DNA of 21,249 nucleotides from a bacterium (GTDB lineage Bacteria; Vulcanimicrobiota; Xenobia; Xenobiales; Xenobiaceae), in the NCBI GenBank assembly GCA_017444045.1, contig JAFSXO010000102.1, positions 1 through 21,249 on the forward strand, written 5' to 3'. This document shows positions 7,595 through 14,170 of the stretch, piece after piece. How positions within the stretch are numbered: the stretch's first letter is position 1; the number at the start of each line of letters is the position of its first letter. The notes below the pieces were generated by a model. The model did not search any database. It was not told the DNA's origin and was given only the letters and a program-made list of their open reading frames with translations. The translations under genes and the position numbers were made by a program.

Positions 7595-7636
7595 ATCGGG
7601 ATATCTCTGACCAACTATCGGGATATCTCTGACCAA
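7595..7636. repeat. 22-bp tandem duplication across the ispD stop codon
   Basis: The 20 bases at 7595-7614 recur exactly at 7617-7636 with a period of 22. One copy encodes the C-terminal WSEIS of IspD; the other lies between ispD and the next gene. This looks like a recent slippage or unequal-crossover event. It leaves the IspD frame intact and lengthens the spacer before the next start. Confidence 0.9.
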
Positions 7637-8337
7637 AACTTATGCAACACCGCGACATCCTCCGCGGTTGTGACCTTTATATTGCGGTAGTCCCCTTCAA
7701 CCGCCACGACCCTCCCGCCCAAATGCTCGACAAGACTGGCATCGTCGGTGCCCAGATAGGCTTGGCTATAAGCGGCCTCATAAGCGCGAAGCAACAAAGC
7801 GTGGCGGAATATCTGCGGCGTCTGCACGGCGCGCAGCTCGCTGCGAGTCAGGGTCTCCACAACGGTCCCAGACGCGTCGACGCGCTTGATGGTATCCTTA
7901 ACCGCTACAGCGGGAATAACTCCGTCACAGTCGGCTAAGCATGCACACAGCCTTTCTATAAGCTGATGGGTAATCAGCGGACGGGCAGCGTCATGCACCG
8001 CCACATAATCGTCATCATCTGCCCGCAGGATGCGCAGCGCCTCGTATATCGAATCCTGCCGCTCGGCTCCGCCGCGCACGACTCGGCTAACCTTTTCCAG
8101 GCCACAGCCGCGCAGCAGCGAAAAATATTCATCTTCAAGCCCTTCGGGAGCGGTAACAACGATATCCTGAACCATCTCCAGGCTATTAAACACAGCACAG
8201 GTGCGCGCCAAGATAGGCTTTCCTTCTAAGGGAAGCAGAAGCTTATTAACCCCCATGCGGCGGCTCAGACCAGCCGCCGTAATAATTACGTGCAGACGAG
8301 GCATCGGTACAGTTTCAGAGGCAGTCACCTCAGTCAC
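7615..8337 (-). CDS. ispD: 2-C-methyl-D-erythritol 4-phosphate cytidylyltransferase IspD
   Basis: IspD joins CTP to methylerythritol 4-phosphate in the non-mevalonate isoprenoid pathway, in the cytoplasm. The 240-residue product has the family length and motifs. The nucleotide-binding loop is ITAAGLSRRMGVNK near residue 20. It is followed by RGGAERQDSIYEAL, VHDAARPLI, the VAVKDTIKRVD stretch, TLTRSELRAVQTPQIF, TDDASLVE and the closing GDYRNIKVTTAEDV. The start at GTG 8335-8337 has an AAGGA only 3 bases away; the next GTG, three codons later, is the alternative. It lies 43 bases after the LRR gene. No ispF is fused to it or follows it here. The radA-yacL-ispD order is familiar from Firmicutes. 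Confidence 0.95.
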   Translation of the reverse strand: MTEVTASETVPMPRLHVIITAAGLSRRMGVNKLLLPLEGKPILARTCAVFNSLEMVQDIVVTAPEGLEDEYFSLLRGCGLEKVSRVVRGGAERQDSIYEALRILRADDDDYVAVHDAARPLITHQLIERLCACLADCDGVIPAVAVKDTIKRVDASGTVVETLTRSELRAVQTPQIFRHALLLRAYEAAYSQAYLGTDDASLVEHLGGRVVAVEGDYRNIKVTTAEDVAVLHKFWSEISR

Positions 8338-8380
8338 AATTCCTTTCGTAAGCTCAGGACGCTATGCAAAATAACAGCGG

Positions 8381-10111
8381 CTAGGCAAAGGCAGAAGAGC
8401 TGACCTGAACTCCCGCGGGGATACCGGCCTTATCAAGGGAGGTACAATCGCTAAACGCGCCCTCTTCGATGCGCTTAAGTCCCTTAGGGAATACGACGGC
8501 TTCCAAAACGCCGCAGCCGCTAAACGCTCCTTCGCCGATAATCTCAAGCGTCTCGGGAAGCACCACCCTGCGCAGGGAGGAACAGCCTCGGAATACGCAG
8601 TCCTTCAGGAGCGTTATGCGAGCCGCAATGTTAGCCTCGATCAGACCCACGCACTCGTCAAAGGCATCCTCCTCTATATCGCTTACGGACTCTGGTATGT
8701 CTATACGCTGCAGAGCAGAGCAAGCCCAAAACGCCCGTTTCCCCAAAGCGGTAAGCCCCTGGGGAAGCACTGCGCTTTGCAGAGCGGAGCAGCGGCTAAA
8801 CGCGTCTTCGCCAATGGTTTTAACCGCTTCCGGAAGCTCTATGGAAGTCAGCGAGGTGCACCTGGCAAAGGTTCTTCCGGCGATAGCTGTCAGATGCTCC
8901 GGCAGCTTTACGCTGCGCAGCGATGAGCAGCCGCGAAATGCGCCGGCACCGATCGCTTCAATGGAGGCTGGCATGGATACGCTCTGCAGGGCCGAGCAGT
9001 CAAAGAAAGCACAGCTGCCGAGAGAGACCAAGCCTGCGGGCAGGTTGATCTCCCGCAGCTGAGCGCAGCCCCAAAAAGCATTCGCGCCGATGGCAGTAAC
9101 GTCGGAGGGGATATGCATACGCCTCAGAGCACTGCAGCCCTGGAATACGCCGTCATTTATGGTGCTGATATGCAAGGGCAAATTTATCGAGCGCAGGCTG
9201 GAGCAGTCGCGGAAGGCCGCATAGCCTATATCTAACACCCCAGACGGCAGACTTATCTCGCCCAAGGCCCGGCAGCCCCGGAATGCCTTTGTGCCTATGG
9301 ACAGCAGAGAGCTGGGCAGATCTATGCCCGCCAGACTGGTACAGCCGCGGAAGACTCCTTCGCCGATAGCGCTGAGCGTTTTGGGCAGCGCTATTCTGGT
9401 CAGTCCCAGGCAGTTGCGGAACAGATCGTCGCTGAGCAGTGAGACCCGCTCGGGGATGACTATATCGCGCAAGGCACTGCAGCCCTCAAACGCACCGCGC
9501 CCGATAAAGCTGGTCTGCGCGGGGATGCTCAGATTTTGCAGCTTCGCGCAGCCTCTAAAAGCCCAGTCGCCTATGCGCATTATGGAAGCGGGAAGAACCA
9601 CTTCCATAAGCTCAGAGCATTCTGCCCAGCATTCTTCGTCGATCACCGATACCGAAGCGGGAACGACGACGCGCCGCAGCGATGTACATCCGGCAAAGGC
9701 ACCGGCACCTATGCGGCGTACCGAAGCGGGAATAACCACCTCGGTCAGTGACGCACACCCCTTAAAGGTATAAGCTTCGATGGCCTGCAGGCCTTCTGGC
9801 AGCACAATCTCTTCCAGGGCTGAACAGCCCGCTAAGGCAGAGGGACCGACAGTCTTAAGCGATGCCGGAAGAGTAAGCTGGCGCAGATGCGCGCACCCCG
9901 CAAAAGCTTCAGAGCCAAGCTCGGTTATGGTTGCCGGTAGGGTAACATTTATAAGCGACTGCTCTCCCTTAAAGGCGGCGGCGCCGATGGAAACTATCGG
10001 CTGTCCTCCGTAACTGTCTGGAACGACTATCCCCTTATAACGGGTGATGGTATATCCATGTTCTCCTTCCTGAAGCTCATACTCCTGGGGGTTGCATACA
10101 AAACCAGTCAT
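8381..10111 (-). CDS. BspA-type leucine-rich-repeat protein, no signal peptide
   Basis: The 576-residue protein consists almost wholly of about 23 tandem LRR_5 (BspA/TpLRR) units of 23 residues. Each reads roughly IPxxVxxIGxxAFxGCxSLxxV, for example AFAGCTSLRRV and AFRGCSSLRSV. These solenoids usually bind proteins, often at the cell surface. Here the N-terminus (MTGFVCNPQEYELQEGEHGY) has no signal peptide, and the C-terminus has no anchor, sorting signal or transmembrane helix, so the protein is probably cytoplasmic or secreted by another route. Nearly every repeat keeps a Cys, which suits a reducing compartment. The ATG at 10109-10111 has a clear GGAGAG. It sits between the PIN/TRAM gene and ispD, presumably in one transcript. 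Its partner is unknown. Confidence 0.9.
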   Translation of the reverse strand: MTGFVCNPQEYELQEGEHGYTITRYKGIVVPDSYGGQPIVSIGAAAFKGEQSLINVTLPATITELGSEAFAGCAHLRQLTLPASLKTVGPSALAGCSALEEIVLPEGLQAIEAYTFKGCASLTEVVIPASVRRIGAGAFAGCTSLRRVVVPASVSVIDEECWAECSELMEVVLPASIMRIGDWAFRGCAKLQNLSIPAQTSFIGRGAFEGCSALRDIVIPERVSLLSDDLFRNCLGLTRIALPKTLSAIGEGVFRGCTSLAGIDLPSSLLSIGTKAFRGCRALGEISLPSGVLDIGYAAFRDCSSLRSINLPLHISTINDGVFQGCSALRRMHIPSDVTAIGANAFWGCAQLREINLPAGLVSLGSCAFFDCSALQSVSMPASIEAIGAGAFRGCSSLRSVKLPEHLTAIAGRTFARCTSLTSIELPEAVKTIGEDAFSRCSALQSAVLPQGLTALGKRAFWACSALQRIDIPESVSDIEEDAFDECVGLIEANIAARITLLKDCVFRGCSSLRRVVLPETLEIIGEGAFSGCGVLEAVVFPKGLKRIEEGAFSDCTSLDKAGIPAGVQVSSSAFA

Positions 10112-10192
10112 TATTATCTCTCCATAAGTTATCAGCCAGTCAAATATTGCAGCAGCAAAGGCGAGCAGCCAAAGCTGCCGGCACCGATACTG

Positions 10193-11287
10193 CTACTGCT
10201 TTTCCGCGCTGCTGCGATAACGGGCAAAGAACATGCGCCCCGCCGCCGTCTGCACCACGGAGTTAACCTCGGCCTTGACAGTCTCGCCCACATAGCGGCG
10301 CCCTTCTTCGACCACGACCATCGTACCGTCATCGAGATAGCCCACGCCCTGACCGGACTCCTTGCCCTCTTTTATAATGGTAATAGTTAAAATTTCGCCC
10401 GCGATAACTACAGGCTTAAGCGCATTGGTAAGCTGGTTGATATTCAGCACCGTAACGCCCTGCACCGCCGCTACCTTGGCCAAATTGTAATCGGTAGTGC
10501 ATAAGCAGGCATGCATATCCAAAGCCATGCGTATCAGCTTGCCGTCTACGCCATGCTCATTGTACTCGCGGTCGGTCACCTCGATCTCGTGATTCTTGCG
10601 CATATTGCTGAGCAGATCCAAGCCCCGGCGACCGCGGTTGCGCTTGAGGTTATTCTCAGAATCAGCCAGTGTCTGCAGCTCGTGCAGAACGAAGCGCGGC
10701 ACAAGAAGAATGCCTTCCAGAAAGCCGCTTTCCCGCACCGCCGATATGCGTCCGTCGATTACCACACTGGTGTCTAGCAAAATAACGCGCTGGCTCAGAT
10801 ACTGCCCCTGAACCCCAGCGCTAAGCACTTTTTTAAAATTGTGAATAAATACCACACGGCTGCCGACATACGCGCCCATTGTTCCCAAAAATAGGGTTAT
10901 CATTACCACGCAAAGCGGCCCCAGATAGACACCGACCACAGGAATAGCGCTAAAGGAAACCGTCTGCAAGGCCAGGTTTATGAAAAAAGCCAAAATCAGC
11001 CCAAAAAGCAGGCCGATGGCTCCCATAAGAACTTCCTGCACCGGAATAGACTGCAGGGTTTTGGCCAAGCTGTCGATAGCCTTAACCATAAGCCAGGTAC
11101 AGGCCGGCGCCATAATATAGCCAACGAAGATTCCGAGCATGATCATGGCTAGAGTATTGGCGATAAGCCCGCCACTCGTCAGCCCTACGCTAAAAAACGA
11201 CCGGGTGTGTTCGGAAAAGCTATAGCCAAGCAATCCGCCAAATATCATAAATATTATGTACAGTAACCATTTGACTATATTTTGCAT
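10193..11287 (-). CDS. yacL: PIN/TRAM-domain membrane protein (YacL-like)
   Basis: The 364-residue protein has four hydrophobic N-terminal helices (residues about 1-150), a PIN ribonuclease-like domain (about 165-290) and a C-terminal TRAM domain (about 295-355). PIN acidic residues are visible: D172 in ILLDTSVVIDGR, E203 in LHELQTLAD, D224 in RRGLDLLS and D266 in CTTDYNLA. The TRAM part contains GEILTITIIKEGKESGQGVGYLDDGTMVVVE in pieces. This matches the YacL family found next to radA and ispD in Firmicutes; the cellular role is not firmly established, and a membrane-tethered RNase is inferred. ATG 11285-11287 is chosen for its GAGG 5 bases upstream over the TTG ten codons earlier. The LRR gene starts 81 bases after its stop. 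Confidence 0.93.
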   Translation of the reverse strand: MQNIVKWLLYIIFMIFGGLLGYSFSEHTRSFFSVGLTSGGLIANTLAMIMLGIFVGYIMAPACTWLMVKAIDSLAKTLQSIPVQEVLMGAIGLLFGLILAFFINLALQTVSFSAIPVVGVYLGPLCVVMITLFLGTMGAYVGSRVVFIHNFKKVLSAGVQGQYLSQRVILLDTSVVIDGRISAVRESGFLEGILLVPRFVLHELQTLADSENNLKRNRGRRGLDLLSNMRKNHEIEVTDREYNEHGVDGKLIRMALDMHACLCTTDYNLAKVAAVQGVTVLNINQLTNALKPVVIAGEILTITIIKEGKESGQGVGYLDDGTMVVVEEGRRYVGETVKAEVNSVVQTAAGRMFFARYRSSAEKQ

Positions 11288-11462
11288 AACAGCCTCGGTA
11301 ATAACGGCCGCACACAATCCTTCCCCAGAACGGCCGAAAAAAAAATCACGCTCTACGCTGGCGAACAGCTATTCACAAAATAATAACTTCTGGGAAACAT
11401 ATACTAAGCCTTCTATGCAGATAGCATTTCAAAATAATAATAAGTGGCGCTGATACTGTTAA

Positions 11463-11505
11463 GAATATACGCTGCACTAGCTTCTGCGGCGGCAATGCTT
11501 AGCTT
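11463..11505 (+). repeat. Fragment of the dispersed intergenic repeat
   Basis: In the 236-base gap between yacL and radA, this stretch resembles 13085-13129. The 13-mer GCTGCACTAGCTT is identical (11471-11483 and 13095-13107), followed by the related strings CTGCGGCGGCAATGCTT and CCGCGACGGCACTGCTT. The orientation is the same. No terminal inverted repeat remains here, so it is a core remnant. The rest of the gap has A/T-rich stretches and no clear promoter or terminator. Confidence 0.55.
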
Positions 11506-11523
11506 AGCCAATGCCCAGCCGCG

Positions 11524-13005
11524 TCATTGGTATTCCGCAAACGGATCCGCTCCCGCGCTGGGTTTTCCGCTGGAGCCGCCGCGCTTAACGCTCCCCAGTC
11601 CGCAATAGCGCAGAGCCTCGGCCAGCGTCTGTACCCCAACTAGCTCGATATTCAGAGCGTTGTTTTTCAGAGTACGGCGCAGACTGTCATCTATCGAGCG
11701 CAGCGGCATAACTGCTTTTTTGAAGCCCAGCTTAGCGGCCTCGATCAGGCGCGCCTCGCAGCCGCTGACAGCGCGTATCTCCCCGCCTAATCCTACCTCG
11801 CCAAAGGCCACCAGCTCCGAACTGACCTCTATGCCCAGACGCCCCGAGACCAAAGCCAGACTGAGGGGCAAATCCAAGGCCGGCTCAAGCAGCCGTACCC
11901 CTCCGGCCACATTGGCATAAACATCGCTTTTGCCCAGGCTATAATTATGGCAGCGCTTCTGTATTACGGCCAGCAGCAGGCTTAGCTTATTGGCATCGAG
12001 CCCCACCGAACGGCGCACTGGCGGCACACCCTGCTCCGCCGCATAGCTGTCGCTTACCAGCACCTGGATCTCCACCAGCACAGGCCGGCTTCCCTCCATA
12101 GAGGGAAACACCACCGTACCGGGAGCGCCCAAAGCGCGCTGAGACAGAAAGAACGCCGACGCGTTGGGGATAGGATGCAGTCCCTCGCTGTCCATAGCCA
12201 AGAAACCGACCTCATTGGTATTCCCAAAGCGGTTCTTAAGCGTGCGCAGCACGCGCACATTGTGCATACCATGGCTGTCAAAATGCAGCACCGTATCAAC
12301 TAAGTGTTCCAGCACGCGAGGGCCGGCGATATCGCCGCCCTTGGTGATATGACCAACAAGCAGGATGGTTATGCCGCAGCCCTTGGCTAGGCGCATTAAA
12401 GCCGCCGCGCATTCGCGCACCTGGGTAACACTGCCGGGAGCCGGAGACAGATCGGCGCGATATATGGTCTGAATGGAATCAACAATTACCAGCTTAGCCT
12501 GGCTGCCGCGCAGCTGGTTCTCGATATTCTCCAGCGCGGTTTCCGACCACAGGGTTATTCGTGAGCAGCTGCCGGACTGCTTCATAACTCCAAGCCTCTC
12601 GGCGCGCATGCGTATCTGCCGCGGCGATTCCTCGCCGCTTATATACAGGACCTCGTCTCCCTGCTGAGCCACATACGAGGCAGCCTGCAATAAAAGCGTG
12701 GACTTGCCGATGCCGGGAGGCCCTCCAAGAAGCACCAGCGAGCCCTTTACTAGGCCGCCGCCCAGCACGCGGTCTAGATCGGCTACGCCCGTGCTAAAAC
12801 GCGGTTCCTGCACATTGCCGACCTCGCTTAGGCTGATAAGCTCAGAGGCAGTGCCCACATTGAGGCTCATTCCGCCCAGCTTACGCTCCGGAACGGCCTC
12901 CTCCAGAAGCGTGCCCCACGCTCCGCATTCATGGCATTTTCCCTGCCAGCGCGGCGTCTGCGTTCCGCATTTACTGCACACAAAAACGGTATGCGACTTA
13001 GCCAT
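11524..13005 (-). CDS. radA: DNA repair protein RadA (Sms)
   Basis: RadA is a RecA-related, DnaB-like ATPase that promotes branch migration and strand exchange in recombinational repair. The 493-residue product has all expected parts in order. The C4 zinc finger is C10-x2-C13...C24-x2-C27. Walker A is GGPPGIGKST (94-103), Walker B is in LVIVDSIQT (172-180), and the RadA-specific KNRFG motif is at 257-261. A Lon-protease-like C-terminal domain follows (about 300-460) and includes VGLGGEIRAVSGCEARL. The C-terminal 25 residues are Gly/Ser-rich and not conserved. ATG 13003-13005 has a GGAG 8 bases upstream. In Firmicutes disA usually sits between radA and yacL; it is absent here. Confidence 0.97.
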   Translation of the reverse strand: MAKSHTVFVCSKCGTQTPRWQGKCHECGAWGTLLEEAVPERKLGGMSLNVGTASELISLSEVGNVQEPRFSTGVADLDRVLGGGLVKGSLVLLGGPPGIGKSTLLLQAASYVAQQGDEVLYISGEESPRQIRMRAERLGVMKQSGSCSRITLWSETALENIENQLRGSQAKLVIVDSIQTIYRADLSPAPGSVTQVRECAAALMRLAKGCGITILLVGHITKGGDIAGPRVLEHLVDTVLHFDSHGMHNVRVLRTLKNRFGNTNEVGFLAMDSEGLHPIPNASAFFLSQRALGAPGTVVFPSMEGSRPVLVEIQVLVSDSYAAEQGVPPVRRSVGLDANKLSLLLAVIQKRCHNYSLGKSDVYANVAGGVRLLEPALDLPLSLALVSGRLGIEVSSELVAFGEVGLGGEIRAVSGCEARLIEAAKLGFKKAVMPLRSIDDSLRRTLKNNALNIELVGVQTLAEALRYCGLGSVKRGGSSGKPSAGADPFAEYQ

Positions 13006-13057
13006 AAATAATCTCCATTCTATACCAACGCCAGTAACTTAAGAGTCATGGCATTGG

Positions 13058-13224
13058 CACTGTCATTTAGTTAGTATTAAACGCGTATACTCGCGCTGCA
13101 CTAGCTTCCGCGACGGCACTGCTTCGCTACGCTCAGATGTGCCTTTCGCGGAACTAGTTACGCGCTTTGATTTGCTCGCAAAAGCCATGAATTCTGCCAA
13201 CATGGGCTTAACTAAATGACATTG
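13058..13224. repeat. MITE-like element with inverted ends and long internal hairpin
   Basis: This 167-base element lies in the 370-base gap upstream of radA. Its ends are inverted repeats, CACTGTCATTTAGTTA (13058-13073) and TAACTAAATGACATTG (13209-13224), 15 of 16 complementary. Inside, arms at 13093-13112 and 13147-13165 (each with GCGC, ACTAG and TTCCGCG) can pair, and GGCAC/GTGCC (13115-13119 with 13139-13143) extends the fold. It shares end sequences with the elements at 6716-6939 and 14121-14170 and core sequence with 11463-11505. It carries no reading frame of note. The rest of the gap holds a further copy of the end sequence (13251-13285) and the leader of the plus-strand gene. Confidence 0.7.
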
Positions 13225-13250
13225 CCATAGGGGGGGGAGTTAGGAGCTGA

Positions 13251-13285
13251 ATCTATTGGCCATTGCTTAACTAAACGACATTGAG
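13251..13285. repeat. 35-bp exact inverted copy of 6714-6748
   Basis: These 35 bases are the exact reverse complement of 6714-6748, including the terminal repeat CTTAACTAAACGACATTG (13268-13285). The first 18 bases of the neighbouring end (13207-13224) match this end with one change, so the site has two element ends in tandem. Between them, 13226-13250 holds a G-run and sequence resembling the interior next to the end of the 6716 element, as expected for a truncated second copy. Confidence 0.85.
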
Positions 13286-13375
13286 CGATTTCCCAACTAT
13301 CTCTTGCGGAAAAGGTTTTACCCAGCAAACAAGGAAATCCTTTAGGTTAGATTGGCAAGAAAGGATCTCTCTTCG

Positions 13376-13975
13376 ATGGCTCATCAAGTTAAAGAAAACC
13401 AGCTATACAAGACGATACGCTACGACCTAAACGGTGACGGTGCCGACGAGGTAATCGCCCTAAGCGCCTACAAGGTTCGCCCCGATAGCTATCTCGGCCA
13501 GCTTATAGTCACAGATCTTAACGGCCAGCACCTGTACGAAGGCCTGCGTCCCGCAGAAGACAACAGCCCCTTCGCTTTTGGGCATTTTGTCTATGGCGAC
13601 AGCGATATACAGGCCGTAGTCGAAGACACCGATGACGAAGGCTCCCACATAAGCCTTATAGGCGCTCTCGCCATCAGCGATCTGCGCCCCACCCCCTTCC
13701 GCGTGTGGCGCTGGCGCGATGAGCTATTCGTGCCCGAATTTGTCAACACCCTGGTCGAATGGCCTGCGGAATCCAACTGCTATGTCTGGAAGGAAAAGGA
13801 TTTTGAATACGCCGCCGACCGCTGGATCAGCAAGTTCTTTTACGGCCCCGACGGAGTTCTCATGGCTAAGATTATCGACACTACCAGCGAAGATCGCGTA
13901 CTCATCGGCGAAGGCAAGGTAGTCGTAACCGAAAATGGCTTTGGCGTGTCAGAATGGGTAAAGCTGCCGCAATAG
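13376..13975 (+). CDS. Unknown 199-residue protein with a DxNxDGxDE motif
   Basis: This is the only plus-strand gene in the window. I do not recognise the family. The N-terminal part contains YDLNGDGADEVIALSAYKV, a Ca-binding-like DxNxDG loop as in FG-GAP/VCBS or dockerin-type repeats. The rest is a mixed beta-rich sequence with many aromatic residues (PFRVWRWRDELFVPEFV, WISKFFYGPDG). There is no signal peptide, lipobox or membrane helix, which is odd for a putative Ca-binding fold. ATG 13376-13378 is preferred, with AAGGA about 10 bases upstream; a TTG at 13352 would add eight residues. Repeat elements lie on its left and a strong terminator on its right, so it is a self-contained insert between radA and kamA. 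Confidence 0.8.
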   Translation: MAHQVKENQLYKTIRYDLNGDGADEVIALSAYKVRPDSYLGQLIVTDLNGQHLYEGLRPAEDNSPFAFGHFVYGDSDIQAVVEDTDDEGSHISLIGALAISDLRPTPFRVWRWRDELFVPEFVNTLVEWPAESNCYVWKEKDFEYAADRWISKFFYGPDGVLMAKIIDTTSEDRVLIGEGKVVVTENGFGVSEWVKLPQ

Positions 13976-13987
13976 CCACGGCAAAAG

Positions 13988-14007
13988 GCATCAGAAGTGT
14001 CTGATGC
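13988..14007. other. Small perfect hairpin after the plus-strand gene
   Basis: GCATCAGA - AGTG - TCTGATGC forms a perfect 8-bp stem-loop 12 bases past the stop of the plus-strand gene. There is no T-run on the plus strand and only CCTTTT on the minus strand. It may protect the mRNA 3' end or act as a weak secondary terminator. Confidence 0.4.
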
Positions 14008-14033
14008 TACCGCTAAGAAAACGCCTTAAAAAC

Positions 14034-14077
14034 AGAATAGCGTCCGACTTTGGAGCGGACGCTATTCTATTTTTATT
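14034..14077. terminator. Bidirectional terminator between the 199-residue gene and kamA
   Basis: A perfect 13-bp stem (AGAATAGCGTCCG / CGGACGCTATTCT) with a 9-base loop is followed on the plus strand by ATTTTTATT and on the minus strand by GTTTTTAAGG. It lies about 60 bases past the plus-strand gene and about 100 bases past kamA. It would stop transcription from both convergent genes. Confidence 0.92.
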
Positions 14078-14120
14078 AAGCTCGCATGTGAAGCATGAGC
14101 GCCATGCTTACTTTAGGAGA

Positions 14121-14170
14121 CAATGCCGTTTAGTTGGTGTTTCGCGCATATTCGCGCTGCACCAGCTTCC
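14121..14170 (+). repeat. Truncated copy of the dispersed repeat at the kamA 3' end
   Basis: The stretch begins with the element end CAATGCCGTTTAGTT (14121-14135) and continues TTCGCGCTGCACCAGCTTCC. This matches the left part of the 13058-13224 element (TGTCATTTAGTTAGTATT..., CTCGCGCTGCACTAGCTTCC) with a few changes. It stops exactly at the kamA stop codon, so one end is missing or was lost on insertion. Confidence 0.6.

Noticed and set aside
8381..10111. Regularly spaced repeats suggesting a CRISPR array
   Set aside because: The 69-base periodicity is the 23-residue LRR coding repeat in one open frame; units are diverged and there are no spacers.
11288..11523. Terminator candidate with the poly-A run at 11338-11347 between radA and yacL
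   Set aside because: On the minus strand the T-run comes before, not after, the nearby CGGCCG repeats, so it does not form a rho-independent terminator for radA.
13006..13060. Promoter candidate (TATAGA) just upstream of radA
   Set aside because: It is too close to the ribosome binding site and has no acceptable -35 at the right distance.
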